Positions 46,336 to 55,568 are shown, counted from the first letter of the stretch. The stretch: DNA of 64,000 nt from Planctomycetota bacterium (GCA_018242605.1 JAFEBP010000005.1:272861-336860), one strand, 5' to 3'. The notes: generated by a model not told the origin, from the letters alone. Numbers and translations: made by a program.

Positions 46336-46773
46336 TCAGGCGGCCTTCTTGTTCGCTGCAAGGAGGATCGCAGCGATGAAGGCGCTCCAGCCGACAAGCT
46401 CGACTTGACCGCTCTCCCACCGACCGGTCACGCACCAATTGGCGAAGTGCTCGCAGTTCCGAGACAGCACATCGAAGTCGCTCCTTCCGAGCTGCGACTC
46501 GGCACGTTGAACGGCTGCGTGACCTCCACGACCGACCCAATCGACCGATGAGCCCTTGGAGAACACGTCCCACGCCACATGGGCAACGCGGCCTCCGAAG
46601 ATACTGCTCCCAAACTCAATCAACCACCCATTGCCCACATAGACCGCATGGTGCCAGTAGAGCCCTCGCCACACCCGGACGTGATCGCCGGGGAGCACTA
46701 CAGGAACATCGGCAGGAGCGGTCACAGACACCATCCGCAATGCCGCCACCGGTCCAAACCCGTTCCGATTCAT
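46336..46773 (-). CDS. LRAT-fold cysteine hydrolase/acyltransferase with membrane anchor
   Basis: 145 residues from an ATG at 46773, chosen because AAGGAG lies 8 nt upstream; an ATG-rich extension to 46806 is possible. The permuted papain-like LRAT site is visible: PGDHVRVWRGLYWHHAVYVG with His42, and RNCEHFANW with Cys107. A hydrophobic C-terminal segment (VGWSAFIAAILLA) may anchor it. LRAT-like enzymes transfer or remove acyl groups, and bacterial members occur in toxin and defence loci. It converges with the E2-E1-JAB operon, with 11 bp between the stops, and is divergent from the HTH protein. Confidence 0.83.
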   Translation of the reverse strand: MNRNGFGPVAALRMVSVTAPADVPVVLPGDHVRVWRGLYWHHAVYVGNGWLIEFGSSIFGGRVAHVAWDVFSKGSSVDWVGRGGHAAVQRAESQLGRSDFDVLSRNCEHFANWCVTGRWESGQVELVGWSAFIAAILLAANKKAA

Positions 46774-46834
46774 CGTCGTATCTCCTTGAGGTGCATTCCG
46801 GTTCATCTCGCCAGCGTAACCGACCGAATCGGGG

Positions 46835-46867
46835 TTGTCAAGACAAGTACTCTAGCGTATGCTAGAG
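46835..46867 (+). promoter_or_regulatory. Promoter with overlapping palindromic operator
   Basis: TTGTCA (46835-46840) and TATGCT (46858-46863) are 17 bp apart. The perfect inverted repeat CTCTAGC-GTAT-GCTAGAG (46850-46867) covers the -10 element. A dimeric HTH protein bound there would block transcription of the downstream HTH gene, which suggests autorepression. Confidence 0.75.
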
Positions 46868-46881
46868 CGTCTGGAGACTTG

Positions 46882-47205
46882 ATGGGCATCACAGGTGACG
46901 ACATTCGGAGCATTCGTGGCTCGTTTGGCTGGTCTATTGACCAGTTCGCGAGGGTGCTCGGAGTTCATCCGGTCACATTGAATCGATGGGAGCTCGCCGG
47001 ACCCAAGCAGCCGCAGATTGAGGGAATGGCATACTCGATCCTGGTAGGCCTGAAACAGCGAGTGCTGAAGACAGTCGCCGGGCGACGGATACCCAAGGCA
47101 CAGGTCAAGCAGACTGGTACGGAGATCGAGCAGCTACTTGTCGTCGGCGGCGTGCTTGTGGCGTTAGCGGCCCTTCTCACTTTTGTGAATGGGGACAAGC
47201 GTTAG
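46882..47205 (+). CDS. HTH (Xre-like) DNA-binding protein with C-terminal membrane helix
   Basis: 107 residues from ATG 46882. The HTH is IRSIRGSFGWSIDQFARVLG and then VHPVTLNRWELAGPKQP, typical of Xre/HigA-type regulators. A linker of 35 residues leads to one hydrophobic helix (LLVVGGVLVALAALLTFV) and a short NGDKR tail, so the DNA-binding domain would face the cytoplasm from the membrane. It probably binds the palindrome at 46850-46867 and may also control the divergent LRAT gene. Confidence 0.8.
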   Translation: MGITGDDIRSIRGSFGWSIDQFARVLGVHPVTLNRWELAGPKQPQIEGMAYSILVGLKQRVLKTVAGRRIPKAQVKQTGTEIEQLLVVGGVLVALAALLTFVNGDKR

Positions 47206-47222
47206 GCCCACGGATCAACCGA

Positions 47223-47816
47223 CTAATGGGGTCGGTACCGATACCGCCGCATCCACCAGCGCATTCCGATTTGCGAGGCCGACAGCACCGCGACGTATCC
47301 GGCGAACGCGATATGCCACGTTCCCGTCAATCCCAAGAGCGTCACGCTGAGGTAAAGACAGCCGCCTTGCAAAATCGCGGACGCGGCAAACACCGCCTCG
47401 ATGGTCTCGGTGCCAGTCCGGCCGCCCACGTACTTGCCGCGGCTCGGGTGTGAACTCTGGAACCGAAGCAACCGCTCGCCGGTCCGGATGCTCACTGTCT
47501 GCTCAATTTCTTCGATCCGCCGCAAGGCGTCCTCAAACGACCGGGCGTGATTGATCGTGGTGCGTATCACCCACAGCAGCGTTAGCGGCAAGGCGACCAG
47601 AAGAACGACCTGCACCTCATGCGGCAAGGCGCCAATGCTGCCGAGCATCGCGGTCAGCGTTCCGACAATGATCGGCACGCGCTGATCGAGGGCGTTCAGC
47701 CGGAACAAGGCAAGCCCGTAGACCTGCCGGTACTCCTCCAGCAGGATGGTGATGCGCTCGGTTGAGTCCCGTGTCCGGGTACGGGAGGGCAGAATCGGCG
47801 GATGGGAAGCGTGCAT
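47223..47816 (-). CDS. Four-helix membrane protein of unknown function
   Basis: 197 residues from ATG 47816; a TTG six codons upstream is the alternative. A basic N-terminus and amphipathic helix (ERITILLEEYRQVYGLALFRLNAL, read in parts) precede helices at about 52-70 and 76-94. A soluble stretch (HARSFEDALRRIEEIEQTVSIRTG) and two more helices (about 145-185) follow. The layout recalls SLATT-type or other small membrane effectors, but no specific signature is present. It converges with the HTH-membrane gene, with 17 bp between stops. Confidence 0.68.
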   Translation of the reverse strand: MHASHPPILPSRTRTRDSTERITILLEEYRQVYGLALFRLNALDQRVPIIVGTLTAMLGSIGALPHEVQVVLLVALPLTLLWVIRTTINHARSFEDALRRIEEIEQTVSIRTGERLLRFQSSHPSRGKYVGGRTGTETIEAVFAASAILQGGCLYLSVTLLGLTGTWHIAFAGYVAVLSASQIGMRWWMRRYRYRPH

Positions 47817-47875
47817 AGCCGACCAGTAGCACAACCGGTATGGGGTCGTAAAGCCCCGGTCCCGCCCGGGCAGCG

Positions 47876-48106
47876 CTATCCCCGCTTCCGGAGTTTGGGC
47901 ATCAGCTCCGACGGCTCGACCTGAAGCGCCCGAGCAAGCTTCTCAATCGTCTCCAAGGTCGCCGACCGCTGTGCCCGTTCGATAAACGATACCGCAGTCC
48001 GATGCAAATCGGCCTTGAAGCCGAGCTGTTCTTGCGACAGGCCCCGAGAGAGCCGAATCTCTCGCACGCGAGTTCCAAAGTCTTTGGCGAAGTGGCTTTC
48101 TGGCAC
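47876..48106 (-). CDS. Xre-family transcriptional regulator
   Basis: 76 residues from a GTG at 48106. The whole chain is one HTH domain: FGTRVREIRLSRGLSQEQLG, then RTAVSFIERAQRSATLETIEKLARAL, then QVEPSEL. This size and shape fit controller proteins and antitoxin-like repressors. It is divergent from the cupin gene, and a palindrome lies between the two. Confidence 0.88.
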   Translation of the reverse strand: MPESHFAKDFGTRVREIRLSRGLSQEQLGFKADLHRTAVSFIERAQRSATLETIEKLARALQVEPSELMPKLRKRG

Positions 48107-48137
48107 TAGAAAGACGGTCGCAGCCTGCGTACAAAAC

Positions 48138-48147
48138 GTCTACAGAC
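48138..48147. promoter_or_regulatory. Short palindrome between the Xre and cupin genes
   Basis: GTCT-AC-AGAC is a perfect inverted repeat in the 67-bp divergent region, of a kind often bound by small Xre/controller proteins. It is short enough to occur by chance. Confidence 0.4.
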
Positions 48148-48173
48148 AAGTCGTCACGTCCAGGAGCTCCCTC

Positions 48174-48884
48174 ATGCACACCAATGCAGTCACCTTGGAT
48201 GGAATCCAGTTCCCACCCGCGACCGGCTGCCCCATGCGAGGGGCCGAAGTACTCCAAGCGATCCTGTCGATGGCCAATCAAGCCATCGACCGCCTCCGAA
48301 GTCAGTCGGCGCGGCCGATAGCGGCCGTTGGCCGACTTCGCGGGACTGGCCGCGGCGTCCATTTCCGCGACCTCATCCACACGCTCGAAGCCGAGCACCC
48401 GATCACTCTTACCGCTCCGTTCGAGGACAGCGCATTGGTGGCCGGAGCGGCTTGGGACGCGGCACAGGTTATCGGCGTGCACGCGTCAGGAGCGCTGGCC
48501 AAGCTTCAATGGTGCGCCGGGGCTGACGACCTGCCGATGCACGTTCACGAACACTCCGACCGCTTCATCATCGTGCACGAGGGACGAGGGTTCTTTCACG
48601 TCAGCGATCAGACGGTCGGTGCATTCGACGGATCGGACGTCCGCAGCATCCCAGCTCGTGAGCGGGACGTGTTCCTGTTCACCCGAGGGGTGGTGCACAC
48701 GTTTAGCACACTCGATGAACCGATGACCCTGCTCTCGTGCCAAGTGCCCTATCTGGCGTTCGATGATCCTCGCCAGTACCGACTGCCGCCGTTCCGATGG
48801 ATCGCCCGGGACCAACCGGAGCGCCGCCCGCCCAGGGTCGCGTGCGACCCGGCTTGGTCCGTTCTGGCCATACAAGCTGTTTGA
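48174..48884 (+). CDS. Cupin-fold protein
   Basis: 236 residues from ATG 48174 with AGGAG 8 nt upstream. The C-terminal half has a cupin metal site: DLPMHVHEHSDRFIIVHEGRGFFHV and later FTRGVVHTFSTLDEP, with three histidines and a glutamate-like position. The N-terminal 100 residues (with LQAILSMANQAIDRLRSQSAR) are unknown. Its function could be a sensor or a small-molecule enzyme. Confidence 0.78.
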   Translation: MHTNAVTLDGIQFPPATGCPMRGAEVLQAILSMANQAIDRLRSQSARPIAAVGRLRGTGRGVHFRDLIHTLEAEHPITLTAPFEDSALVAGAAWDAAQVIGVHASGALAKLQWCAGADDLPMHVHEHSDRFIIVHEGRGFFHVSDQTVGAFDGSDVRSIPARERDVFLFTRGVVHTFSTLDEPMTLLSCQVPYLAFDDPRQYRLPPFRWIARDQPERRPPRVACDPAWSVLAIQAV

Positions 48885-48895
48885 TTGCACTCGTT

Positions 48896-49330
48896 CTACG
48901 CGTCGGTTGGATCGAATGGCTCGTGCATAAAACGATTGACGTGCTTCCAGTACACGGCTTCGAGCAATCGGTGACAGGCGTCGCTGTCCGCTCCACTCCA
49001 GCCCGATATCCAGGGCTTGCCGATGCGATCCACCAATTCGCGGATCGGCCCAAACTCATCGGGTCGCAGTTCCACCTCTACGGTGAACTCTCGCTTCTCG
49101 GCTTCCTCTTCCTCCGGCGATAGGGACCGGCCGCCCCTCGTGTGCAAGACCTGTTCGCCGGGACCAAACTCAATCCCGCCGAAGCCACCTCGCCGCGTGA
49201 ACCGGCCGGAGTGATCTACCCAATGCGATCGGCCGTCCTCTTCGACCGTCACAAACACGGTGCGTTCCCGCAACGCTTTGCGCTGGATCAGGTTGACCTC
49301 GAAAAAGAACGGCCAAAGCGAGTCATTCAT
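48896..49330 (-). CDS. Conserved-looking hypothetical protein
   Basis: 144 residues from an ATG at 49330 with GGAGG 5 nt before it. Composition is acidic, with a TVFVTVEEDGRSHWVDHSG strand pair and a REFTVEVELRPDEFGPIRELV helix region. No signal, no membrane segment, and no domain that I recognise. It lies 46 bp downstream of the DUF932 gene on the same strand and may share its transcript. Confidence 0.7.
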   Translation of the reverse strand: MNDSLWPFFFEVNLIQRKALRERTVFVTVEEDGRSHWVDHSGRFTRRGGFGGIEFGPGEQVLHTRGGRSLSPEEEEAEKREFTVEVELRPDEFGPIRELVDRIGKPWISGWSGADSDACHRLLEAVYWKHVNRFMHEPFDPTDA

Positions 49331-49376
49331 AACGCCTCCGTGGTGGCATGACTCTAAGCCCACGGCCACGCAGCCG

Positions 49377-50378
49377 CTATCGGCTCAACGCCATTTCCAT
49401 CGCTCTCGCCTTAGCGATCGCCGCATCGCCCCACCAGTTGCCCAAGACCCGTTGGTCCTTCCGTACCGGTTCGCTCGCAGCTCGCACTTGGCGCTGATGG
49501 TCAAACCACTCTGTTACGGCATTGAGCGCGGTCCATGCTGACGCAGGCGATCCGGTCCGATCCCTATCTCGATCGAAGTTCATGGCCCACATCGACAGCC
49601 GCTCCTTGGCTTGCTTCACTTGGCGGTTCTCGTGCGGAGTTGCCGGATGGGCGGGGATCGGCTCCAGAGTTGCTGCATACACCTCCAGCCAGTATCGTTG
49701 AAGATCCTCGCGGCTCATTTCCTTTACGCTGAGCGCCTTCGATTGCTGCTCAAACGCCGCCCGCGCCGACTCAAACAATCCCAAAGCCTTTCGCGCATCG
49801 TCCAGCTTGTCGGCAATCTGGCCCTCGTGTCGAAATCGCACCGTCATGCTCGACCGCTCGCCCTCCTTCAGCGACGCGTGTAGGGTGTTCCGGCATACGA
49901 CGCGGATTGTGGTTGGCTGACACACGACCGACATCGCGCCGTCATGGCCGTTGGCCACGAGCAGGTACGGCTTGACCTCGTCCCGGTCGCCAAGCCAGAT
50001 CGACGTTCCTCGGGCAAGAAACCAAACGCGCTTCCCGCCGCGGAGCGATCCCGCCGATTCGATATTCACCTCGCCGGATTCGCCCAAGGCGCTCACGAAA
50101 TCCGCAAGCTCCCCGTTCTGGACCGGCTGGTAGCCCACGCCGACGACGCCCAGCGGATCGTGATTGTCACTCCTCACGTTCAGCACATGGCTTGACACGT
50201 CCTTCGGTCCATCGGGGCCCTTTGCTTGGATCGGCCATTGCTCGACTCGCCAGCCAAGTCCGGCCAACAGCAAGGCCTCTTCCGGCGTTGGCGCCTCCTC
50301 AACGATCACGCCAAGCCCATGCCAGGCAGGCTTCGCGGTAAGTACAAGTTGATCGGTACGGGTGATGTCGTGCGACAT
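49377..50378 (-). CDS. DUF932 family phage/plasmid-related protein
   Basis: 333 residues from an ATG at 50378 with GAGGAGA upstream. It matches the DUF932 pattern: an AWHGLGVIVEEAPTPEEAL N-terminus, GVVGVGYQPVQNGELADFV, LRGGKRVWFLARG, PYLLVANGHDGAMSVVCQPTTIRVVCRNTL (in parts), and a C-terminal SAWTALNAVTEWFDH. Such proteins are typical of plasmids, phages and integrative elements, and their role in DNA maintenance is unclear. It supports the mobile nature of the region. Confidence 0.9.
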   Translation of the reverse strand: MSHDITRTDQLVLTAKPAWHGLGVIVEEAPTPEEALLLAGLGWRVEQWPIQAKGPDGPKDVSSHVLNVRSDNHDPLGVVGVGYQPVQNGELADFVSALGESGEVNIESAGSLRGGKRVWFLARGTSIWLGDRDEVKPYLLVANGHDGAMSVVCQPTTIRVVCRNTLHASLKEGERSSMTVRFRHEGQIADKLDDARKALGLFESARAAFEQQSKALSVKEMSREDLQRYWLEVYAATLEPIPAHPATPHENRQVKQAKERLSMWAMNFDRDRDRTGSPASAWTALNAVTEWFDHQRQVRAASEPVRKDQRVLGNWWGDAAIAKARAMEMALSR

Positions 50379-50473
50379 GAATGTTCTCCTCTCGTTGGTG
50401 ACGGCACGATTGCCGCCCGAGCAGAGAGCACGTCTAGCGCGACCGGTCACTCGACCGGAGCCAACCTGGCACC

Positions 50474-51532
50474 CTAGTTGAACGGCCCGGCTGAGGTAGA
50501 TTCTGATTCGGTGCGATCCGTTCCGTCGGTGTCAAACCGAGATGAGCCAGTTCCGTTGGCCGAGGCAGACTCTGGTGGCCGAGTCAAGGGCGGCTTGACC
50601 TCAATCGCGGCACCGCCTTGCGGGTCCGGCATGGGCGACGCAAAGGTTCCAGCCATCATCCGTGCCACTCCCGGCACTACTAGCCCGGCTCGCTCCGCGG
50701 CATGAAAGGGTTGCGGTTCGGAAAGCTCGCGCAGGAAGGTTTGTTCGATTCGGGCATCGAACAAGTCGTAGACAGTTTCCACAACGAAGGCTTTCTGAAT
50801 GCGAGCCTTAACAAAGACGGCGAGACCTCCAACCGCCACATACGTCCCCAGCGGGTGGTAGGGCATGAAGTACACCCCTAGGACGATGAGCGCGAGAGGA
50901 TGCACAACTGTGCTCGCGATCCACATGATCGGGCCGCGCGGCACCTGACCCTCGATCCAGGAAAACATGAATCCGCGCAACTCGGTCCCGAGCAGCGCAC
51001 TCGCTTCCTGCCGGAGAGCCTCAGCAGGCGATCGCGGAATCGGCATTGCAGGTCGCGTCGGCGAAACGTCAATCAGCTTGATTGACGGGCTGGCTTTTAC
51101 GAACCACTGTGGCAAGTTCAGCCAGCACGGCACGCCATTGCTGAAACTGTGCACCTGTTCGTTGCTGCGAAACCGCCACCACGATGCCAGACGTTGCCGC
51201 AGCACACACAAGGCGAACAACCCCAGCACGATCGCCACCGGCCACAAACTTGCCAGGTCAAACTCGGATGCGGTCTGCGGAGTCCGGTATGCCTCCAGCA
51301 ACGCCGGGGCCAGCATGACCGCAGTCAACACGATCGATGAACACGCAACCGGAATGACTCCCGCATAGCGCCGCCCGACGCGGCGGTTGAAGAACAACTC
51401 AAGCGGCAGTGCCACGATCCAGCAAAGACCGTAGAGCAAGTTCGACACCCAGCGAAAGGCAGTCCACACGCTCGCTCCACAGCGAGCAGCCGACGCAAGA
51501 CTCTGTGACGCTCGACCATCCTCTCCGTTCAT
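50474..51532 (-). CDS. Membrane protein next to the conjugative ATPase
   Basis: 352 residues from an ATG at 51532 with GGGAGG 7 nt upstream. Hydrophobic helices lie near 28-45 (two close ones with LYGLCWIVALPLELFF), 56-72 and 92-106, and two more around 205-240 (WIASTVVHPLALIVLGVYF). The C-terminus is soluble and rich in Pro and Ser. It starts 15 bp past the stop of the VirD4-like gene, so the two are likely co-translated. It may anchor that ATPase in the membrane. No family is recognised. Confidence 0.72.
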   Translation of the reverse strand: MNGEDGRASQSLASAARCGASVWTAFRWVSNLLYGLCWIVALPLELFFNRRVGRRYAGVIPVACSSIVLTAVMLAPALLEAYRTPQTASEFDLASLWPVAIVLGLFALCVLRQRLASWWRFRSNEQVHSFSNGVPCWLNLPQWFVKASPSIKLIDVSPTRPAMPIPRSPAEALRQEASALLGTELRGFMFSWIEGQVPRGPIMWIASTVVHPLALIVLGVYFMPYHPLGTYVAVGGLAVFVKARIQKAFVVETVYDLFDARIEQTFLRELSEPQPFHAAERAGLVVPGVARMMAGTFASPMPDPQGGAAIEVKPPLTRPPESASANGTGSSRFDTDGTDRTESESTSAGPFN

Positions 51533-51546
51533 CGACAAACCTCCCA

Positions 51547-53016
51547 CTAGAATCCGCTTTGACGGAACGCCATTCGCAGAATTGGCGTACCGCTTTGGCG
51601 GAATAGCCGTCCCGCCTGAAACACGATCGCATCAACCATGCCGCCGTTGCGAGACCCACCGCTTCGCAGGCGTGTGAACTCCGCTTGGAGAATCTGCGGG
51701 TGCAATTGCTCGCTCATGCTCGACCCGAAAGTCGCATGGTTGGTGTGGTCCCCTCGCTGGTTCAGGCTCTCGCTCGACATCATCCTCCAGTCGCGAGCGA
51801 TGAGCTTCTCGGCCCACTCATTCGTCCGTCCAGCGTTGGCGTGAAACATCTTGAGCACCAAACTCGCCAGAAGTGCTTCGACAGCCGGATCACTGCCAAC
51901 AGCCTCCTTGTAGTTGTCGATGGTCTGCGTGGCGTAGATGGTGCAGCCGCGAAAGTCCCGGCATGTCGCCTGATAGATGTAGTCCGCATGCGTTGCAAAG
52001 TTCTGAGCTTCATCCGCGACGATCGTCACGGGGCGAGTCGTGTCGGCAGTAGGTCGGCGCAGAATCGCTTGCTGCGTCAGATGCTTCATCGCGATCTGGA
52101 ACAGTCGGCCAGCTTGCTGGTACAGGATCACCGGACAATCCAGAATCACCACCCGGCCCTGGTCCACCAACTCTGGAACGAACGTGCTGCGGCGTGTTGA
52201 CGCGATCAGATCGGCAATCGGCTGCTCTGTAAACCGAAACAGCACCGTCGTGAGCGTTGAAATCACGTCGCCGCGCGTTCGCTCGTTCATGTTCGGAAAC
52301 TGCCCAAGCCAGTAATCGCAAAGCGACTCAAGCTGGGCACTACCGCGCCTTTCCGCTTGCCGCAGTAACCCAGCAGCGACGCTCTTCTCGGCGTCTGCAT
52401 CCCGAAGTTCCAATGGATGGTTAGGTGCGCCGTTGATTACCCGATTGATCGCCGGAAGCGTCAGTGTCTGACCAGCGGCGCGAAGCAAGTGGATCGCCTG
52501 CGTTGCCATCTGGCTCGCTGACTCGGCGAAGAACGTGCTCGTCTCTGTAGACGAGGCCTTTGGCTTGGAGTGCTGGGCGAGAGTCATCAGCATGTCGCCG
52601 ATGTTGGTCGCAACGCGTGCTCCGGGGTCCGGATGTTGATCGAGGTAGTCAAGGAAATTGAAATGGTGGTGACCGTCCGGGCGAACCCGCACTACGTCCG
52701 ATCCGCGTCCTGCCTGCTCTGCCCATCGAACCCATTGGTCAGCCTCTCCGGGCTTGGTCGTCAGGATCAACATTCCCCAGCCGTCTCGAAGCATGGCTTG
52801 CGATAACCACGCCAAGCTGCCCGAAGTCTTACCCGAACCAGAAGCGCCGAAAATCTGCACTCCGGTCACACAGTCTCGAATGGTCAGGATGTCGCCAGGG
52901 GCTAACTCCAACAGCGGCGTGTCCAGCGGCCACACGCCGGGAACGCGCGGTGGCAATGCCACCGGCTCAGTTCCGGCTGAACGTGCCTGCCCTCGGAATA
53001 GATCTCGTATGAACAT
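51547..53016 (-). CDS. VirD4/TraG-like conjugative coupling ATPase
   Basis: 489 residues from an ATG at 53016 (a TTG two codons earlier is possible). IFGASGSGKTSGSLAWL is the Walker A loop and GRVVILDCPVILY the Walker B strand. VADEAQNFAT is the motif of T4CP/FtsK-like ATPases, and the C-terminus fits the TraM-recognition TraD/TraG domain. Usually the N-terminus has two membrane helices; here it is short and soluble, so the neighbouring membrane protein may supply them. It would bring the relaxase-bound DNA to a secretion channel encoded elsewhere. Confidence 0.85.
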   Translation of the reverse strand: MFIRDLFRGQARSAGTEPVALPPRVPGVWPLDTPLLELAPGDILTIRDCVTGVQIFGASGSGKTSGSLAWLSQAMLRDGWGMLILTTKPGEADQWVRWAEQAGRGSDVVRVRPDGHHHFNFLDYLDQHPDPGARVATNIGDMLMTLAQHSKPKASSTETSTFFAESASQMATQAIHLLRAAGQTLTLPAINRVINGAPNHPLELRDADAEKSVAAGLLRQAERRGSAQLESLCDYWLGQFPNMNERTRGDVISTLTTVLFRFTEQPIADLIASTRRSTFVPELVDQGRVVILDCPVILYQQAGRLFQIAMKHLTQQAILRRPTADTTRPVTIVADEAQNFATHADYIYQATCRDFRGCTIYATQTIDNYKEAVGSDPAVEALLASLVLKMFHANAGRTNEWAEKLIARDWRMMSSESLNQRGDHTNHATFGSSMSEQLHPQILQAEFTRLRSGGSRNGGMVDAIVFQAGRLFRQSGTPILRMAFRQSGF

Positions 53017-53181
53017 CGCCAAGTCTCAAGAAAAGCCACTCCGCCGCCTGCCGATTCGACAATGTACCCGATACAGCCGTGCTGGCTGTGGTAGAGCGAC
53101 GAGAGTCGGAAAGATCGGCGTATCGCCAGTCCGGTGCCTCGCAACTCTATGCCACGCAACGAGTTGCGGATACTCATGGAG

Positions 53182-54252
53182 ATGTGCTACCGTTGTCGCG
53201 TGAAAGTCACCGTTACCCTACTCGCGATTGTGCTTTGCGTGGGAGTTGTCGCTTGCGACAAGAAGTCGGAGTCCGCGACGCTGCCAGCTGCCACCGGCGA
53301 ATCACGCCCCGGCGCCGCATCGACCGACGACAACCTCGCAGCTCAAGTGTTCCACCAGAATTTTGAGCGTGCCCTCTTGTTCCGGCGCACCGCTTCAACG
53401 TCAGGCCTTCTTCCAGCTCTGCAGGAAGCTGAGGCGGCACAGTCCCTCATCAAGAGAGCCACTTCTGACAGCCCCGCAATCTCTACCGCATGGAAGTTCT
53501 TCTTCGCGACAACGATGTTCATCGCCGACGCCAATCAGACATTCCCGACCGAGCAAGTGTTCGTGATGTACAGCCCCTTCTTTGACGCGATCGCAGCGGT
53601 GCGGCTAGGAATGGAAGGACGAGTGCTGGACCTTGCCGTTTACCCTGCGGAACGCTTGATCGATCCGACAACTACACCGACAGTCGCCCTCCCATGGTTC
53701 AATCCCAAGGTCAAACAGGATTGGCGATCGGTATTGATCGACCGCGTCAAGGTTGTGCAGCGCAAAGCCAACGAGTTCTATGTCCGTCAGCCTGCATCCC
53801 CCGGACCATTGGCCCCGCTTGACCCGAAAGCCGAGAACAAGACTGATGCCGCACTCAAGGACGGGGGGCTTGTGCTCGCACGGCTTGCCCTCATCAGCGA
53901 TGACTTTCGAGCATTTATTATCGAACCGAAATGGGAACGCGAGAGACAGATTGCGGCCGCAGCCGCGATCTACCTCACAACCGGAGACAAGGCCCTTCCT
54001 GTGTCCGCCGGAGTGACGATCCCGCCGGAGTCTGACGCCGCAATGTCGCAGTGGCCGATGTTCAAGCGTCAGATGTTGGATATGCAAGCCGCCATCCATC
54101 TTGGCGACGGCTGGCTGGTGTGGATGCAGAACCCTGATGCTCCGCAGAAGGCCGTTGCCATCACGATTTCCTCGGGCAAACTGCCGCAGTTGCTGTGGCT
54201 GGATTCCATTCCACTGGTTGATGTTTCCAAAGTTCCAGAACTCAAGCACTAG
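53182..54252 (+). CDS. Putative lipoprotein of unknown function
   Basis: About 356 residues from ATG 53182; a GTG at 53200 or an ATG at 53176 are alternatives. VTVTLLAIVLCVGVVAC is a lipoprotein signal with a VVAC lipobox followed by DKKSES, so it is probably lipid-anchored. The mature part has no recognised domain. It is soluble, with KFFFATTMFIADANQTFP and DGWLVWMQNPDAPQKAVAI among its more ordered parts. It is followed 23 bp later by another exported protein, so the two form a small operon divergent from the coupling ATPase. Confidence 0.72.
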   Translation: MCYRCRVKVTVTLLAIVLCVGVVACDKKSESATLPAATGESRPGAASTDDNLAAQVFHQNFERALLFRRTASTSGLLPALQEAEAAQSLIKRATSDSPAISTAWKFFFATTMFIADANQTFPTEQVFVMYSPFFDAIAAVRLGMEGRVLDLAVYPAERLIDPTTTPTVALPWFNPKVKQDWRSVLIDRVKVVQRKANEFYVRQPASPGPLAPLDPKAENKTDAALKDGGLVLARLALISDDFRAFIIEPKWERERQIAAAAAIYLTTGDKALPVSAGVTIPPESDAAMSQWPMFKRQMLDMQAAIHLGDGWLVWMQNPDAPQKAVAITISSGKLPQLLWLDSIPLVDVSKVPELKH

Positions 54253-54275
54253 TAGATCTTAGAGAGCCCACCCAG

Positions 54276-55478
54276 ATGAATACGAAGTGGATAGTCCGCT
54301 CGGTGCTACTCACGACCACCACGTGCAGCGTGGCAATCGCTCAGCCACAGCCCAATCGTCTACCGACCGATACACTTGATGCGTTGAACCTGTGGTTTTA
54401 CCAGCAGAAGGAAATCTTCAGAGTCACCGATGGATTTCAGGACGAACTTCAACGTACCCGTCGAAGTGGGGATGCATGGGGCACTTTTGGGCTTGAGGTG
54501 CTGAAGGCGTCTCAGCGCATGGTCCTGTTTCCTTACTACGCTTCTGAGTTAGCACGACAGATTCGAGATGGAACGCTCGGCGATCGTGAGACGCTCGAGT
54601 GGTGGGCCCGAGAGCTGATTCCGACGGGCGAATGGTGGTTTCCCGCTCCACCTGATCCGATCTTTTACCCCGCGAGCATTGGCTCTGGACTTCCTCCGCA
54701 GGGGGCAAGGCCTTTGTTCGTCAAAGATTCTGACGGTGTGTACAAGTGGGTCGATGGACACTACGACCCCGCGACACAGTCCTTCAAAGCCACTCCCCGC
54801 CCAAGCTCATTGCCAGCCGCGCCACCCCCGGATCTAAAGTGGTCGAACTCGATCTGGACACCGAAACTCACCAAACAGCAAGTGGTAGGCAACTATTCCG
54901 CCGAGATGGCAGGCACGATTATCTCGATGGTCATTCGATCAGACGGGACGCTCACAATCGACTCGTCCGCTTCAGGTAGCGCGGGTAGCAGCAAGTCTGG
55001 GCGGTGGGAACTACGAGAAGGCAAGCTCGTTGTTACTGGCGCTGATGGCTCGCAACCGCCGATCGAGGCTTACAACGGCGCGATCATTGTCGTCGGACAA
55101 CGCGAGAACAAAGATCGAAAGTCGAATCGCGTGTCGTGGCAACGAACCTACACGACATTCATCAAGGATTCGCGAGCCGCCGAAGGCTCCAGCAGTGAAG
55201 ACGCACTGTGCGGCGTTTACAGCGGGTCCATAATGGGTGTTGGCATTCACTTAATTATGAGCCGTCAGCCGCAGACGTTCTCCATTACCACATTTGGTGT
55301 CGTCTTCGATCAGGTGGCAAGCCAACGAGCGGTTGGAACGTGGACCTTGGGTGCTAACGGTTCTGTTCAGATGAACGGCGGTGGCGAAGACGGCAAGATC
55401 GCACACCGCAACGGCGTATTTTACTTGCCTATTAATGACGGGCAAGGCGGCGAGTTACCGCTCGCAAAGCAGAACTGA
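54276..55478 (+). CDS. Exported protein of unknown function
   Basis: 400 residues. A signal peptide (KWIVRSVLLTTTTCSVAIA, cleavage before QPQP) is present. The first half has an LNLWFYQQKEIFRVTDGFQDELQ helix region and a Trp-rich GEWWFPAPPDP segment. The second half repeats a lipocalin-like pattern twice: VVGNYSAEMAGTIISMVIRSDGT with GRWELREGKLVV, and LCGVYSGSIMGVGIHLIM with GTWTLGANGSV. Each might be a small beta barrel. It forms a unit with the lipoprotein and may be a surface cargo of the element. Confidence 0.7.
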   Translation: MNTKWIVRSVLLTTTTCSVAIAQPQPNRLPTDTLDALNLWFYQQKEIFRVTDGFQDELQRTRRSGDAWGTFGLEVLKASQRMVLFPYYASELARQIRDGTLGDRETLEWWARELIPTGEWWFPAPPDPIFYPASIGSGLPPQGARPLFVKDSDGVYKWVDGHYDPATQSFKATPRPSSLPAAPPPDLKWSNSIWTPKLTKQQVVGNYSAEMAGTIISMVIRSDGTLTIDSSASGSAGSSKSGRWELREGKLVVTGADGSQPPIEAYNGAIIVVGQRENKDRKSNRVSWQRTYTTFIKDSRAAEGSSSEDALCGVYSGSIMGVGIHLIMSRQPQTFSITTFGVVFDQVASQRAVGTWTLGANGSVQMNGGGEDGKIAHRNGVFYLPINDGQGGELPLAKQN

Positions 55479-55568
55479 CTAAGATCCCGTAACCAGCCCG
55501 GCACCATTATCGTGCAACGCTCGGCGTAGCATGCTTGTCTCCTCTGTAACTTGATAAGAGGAGCACCC

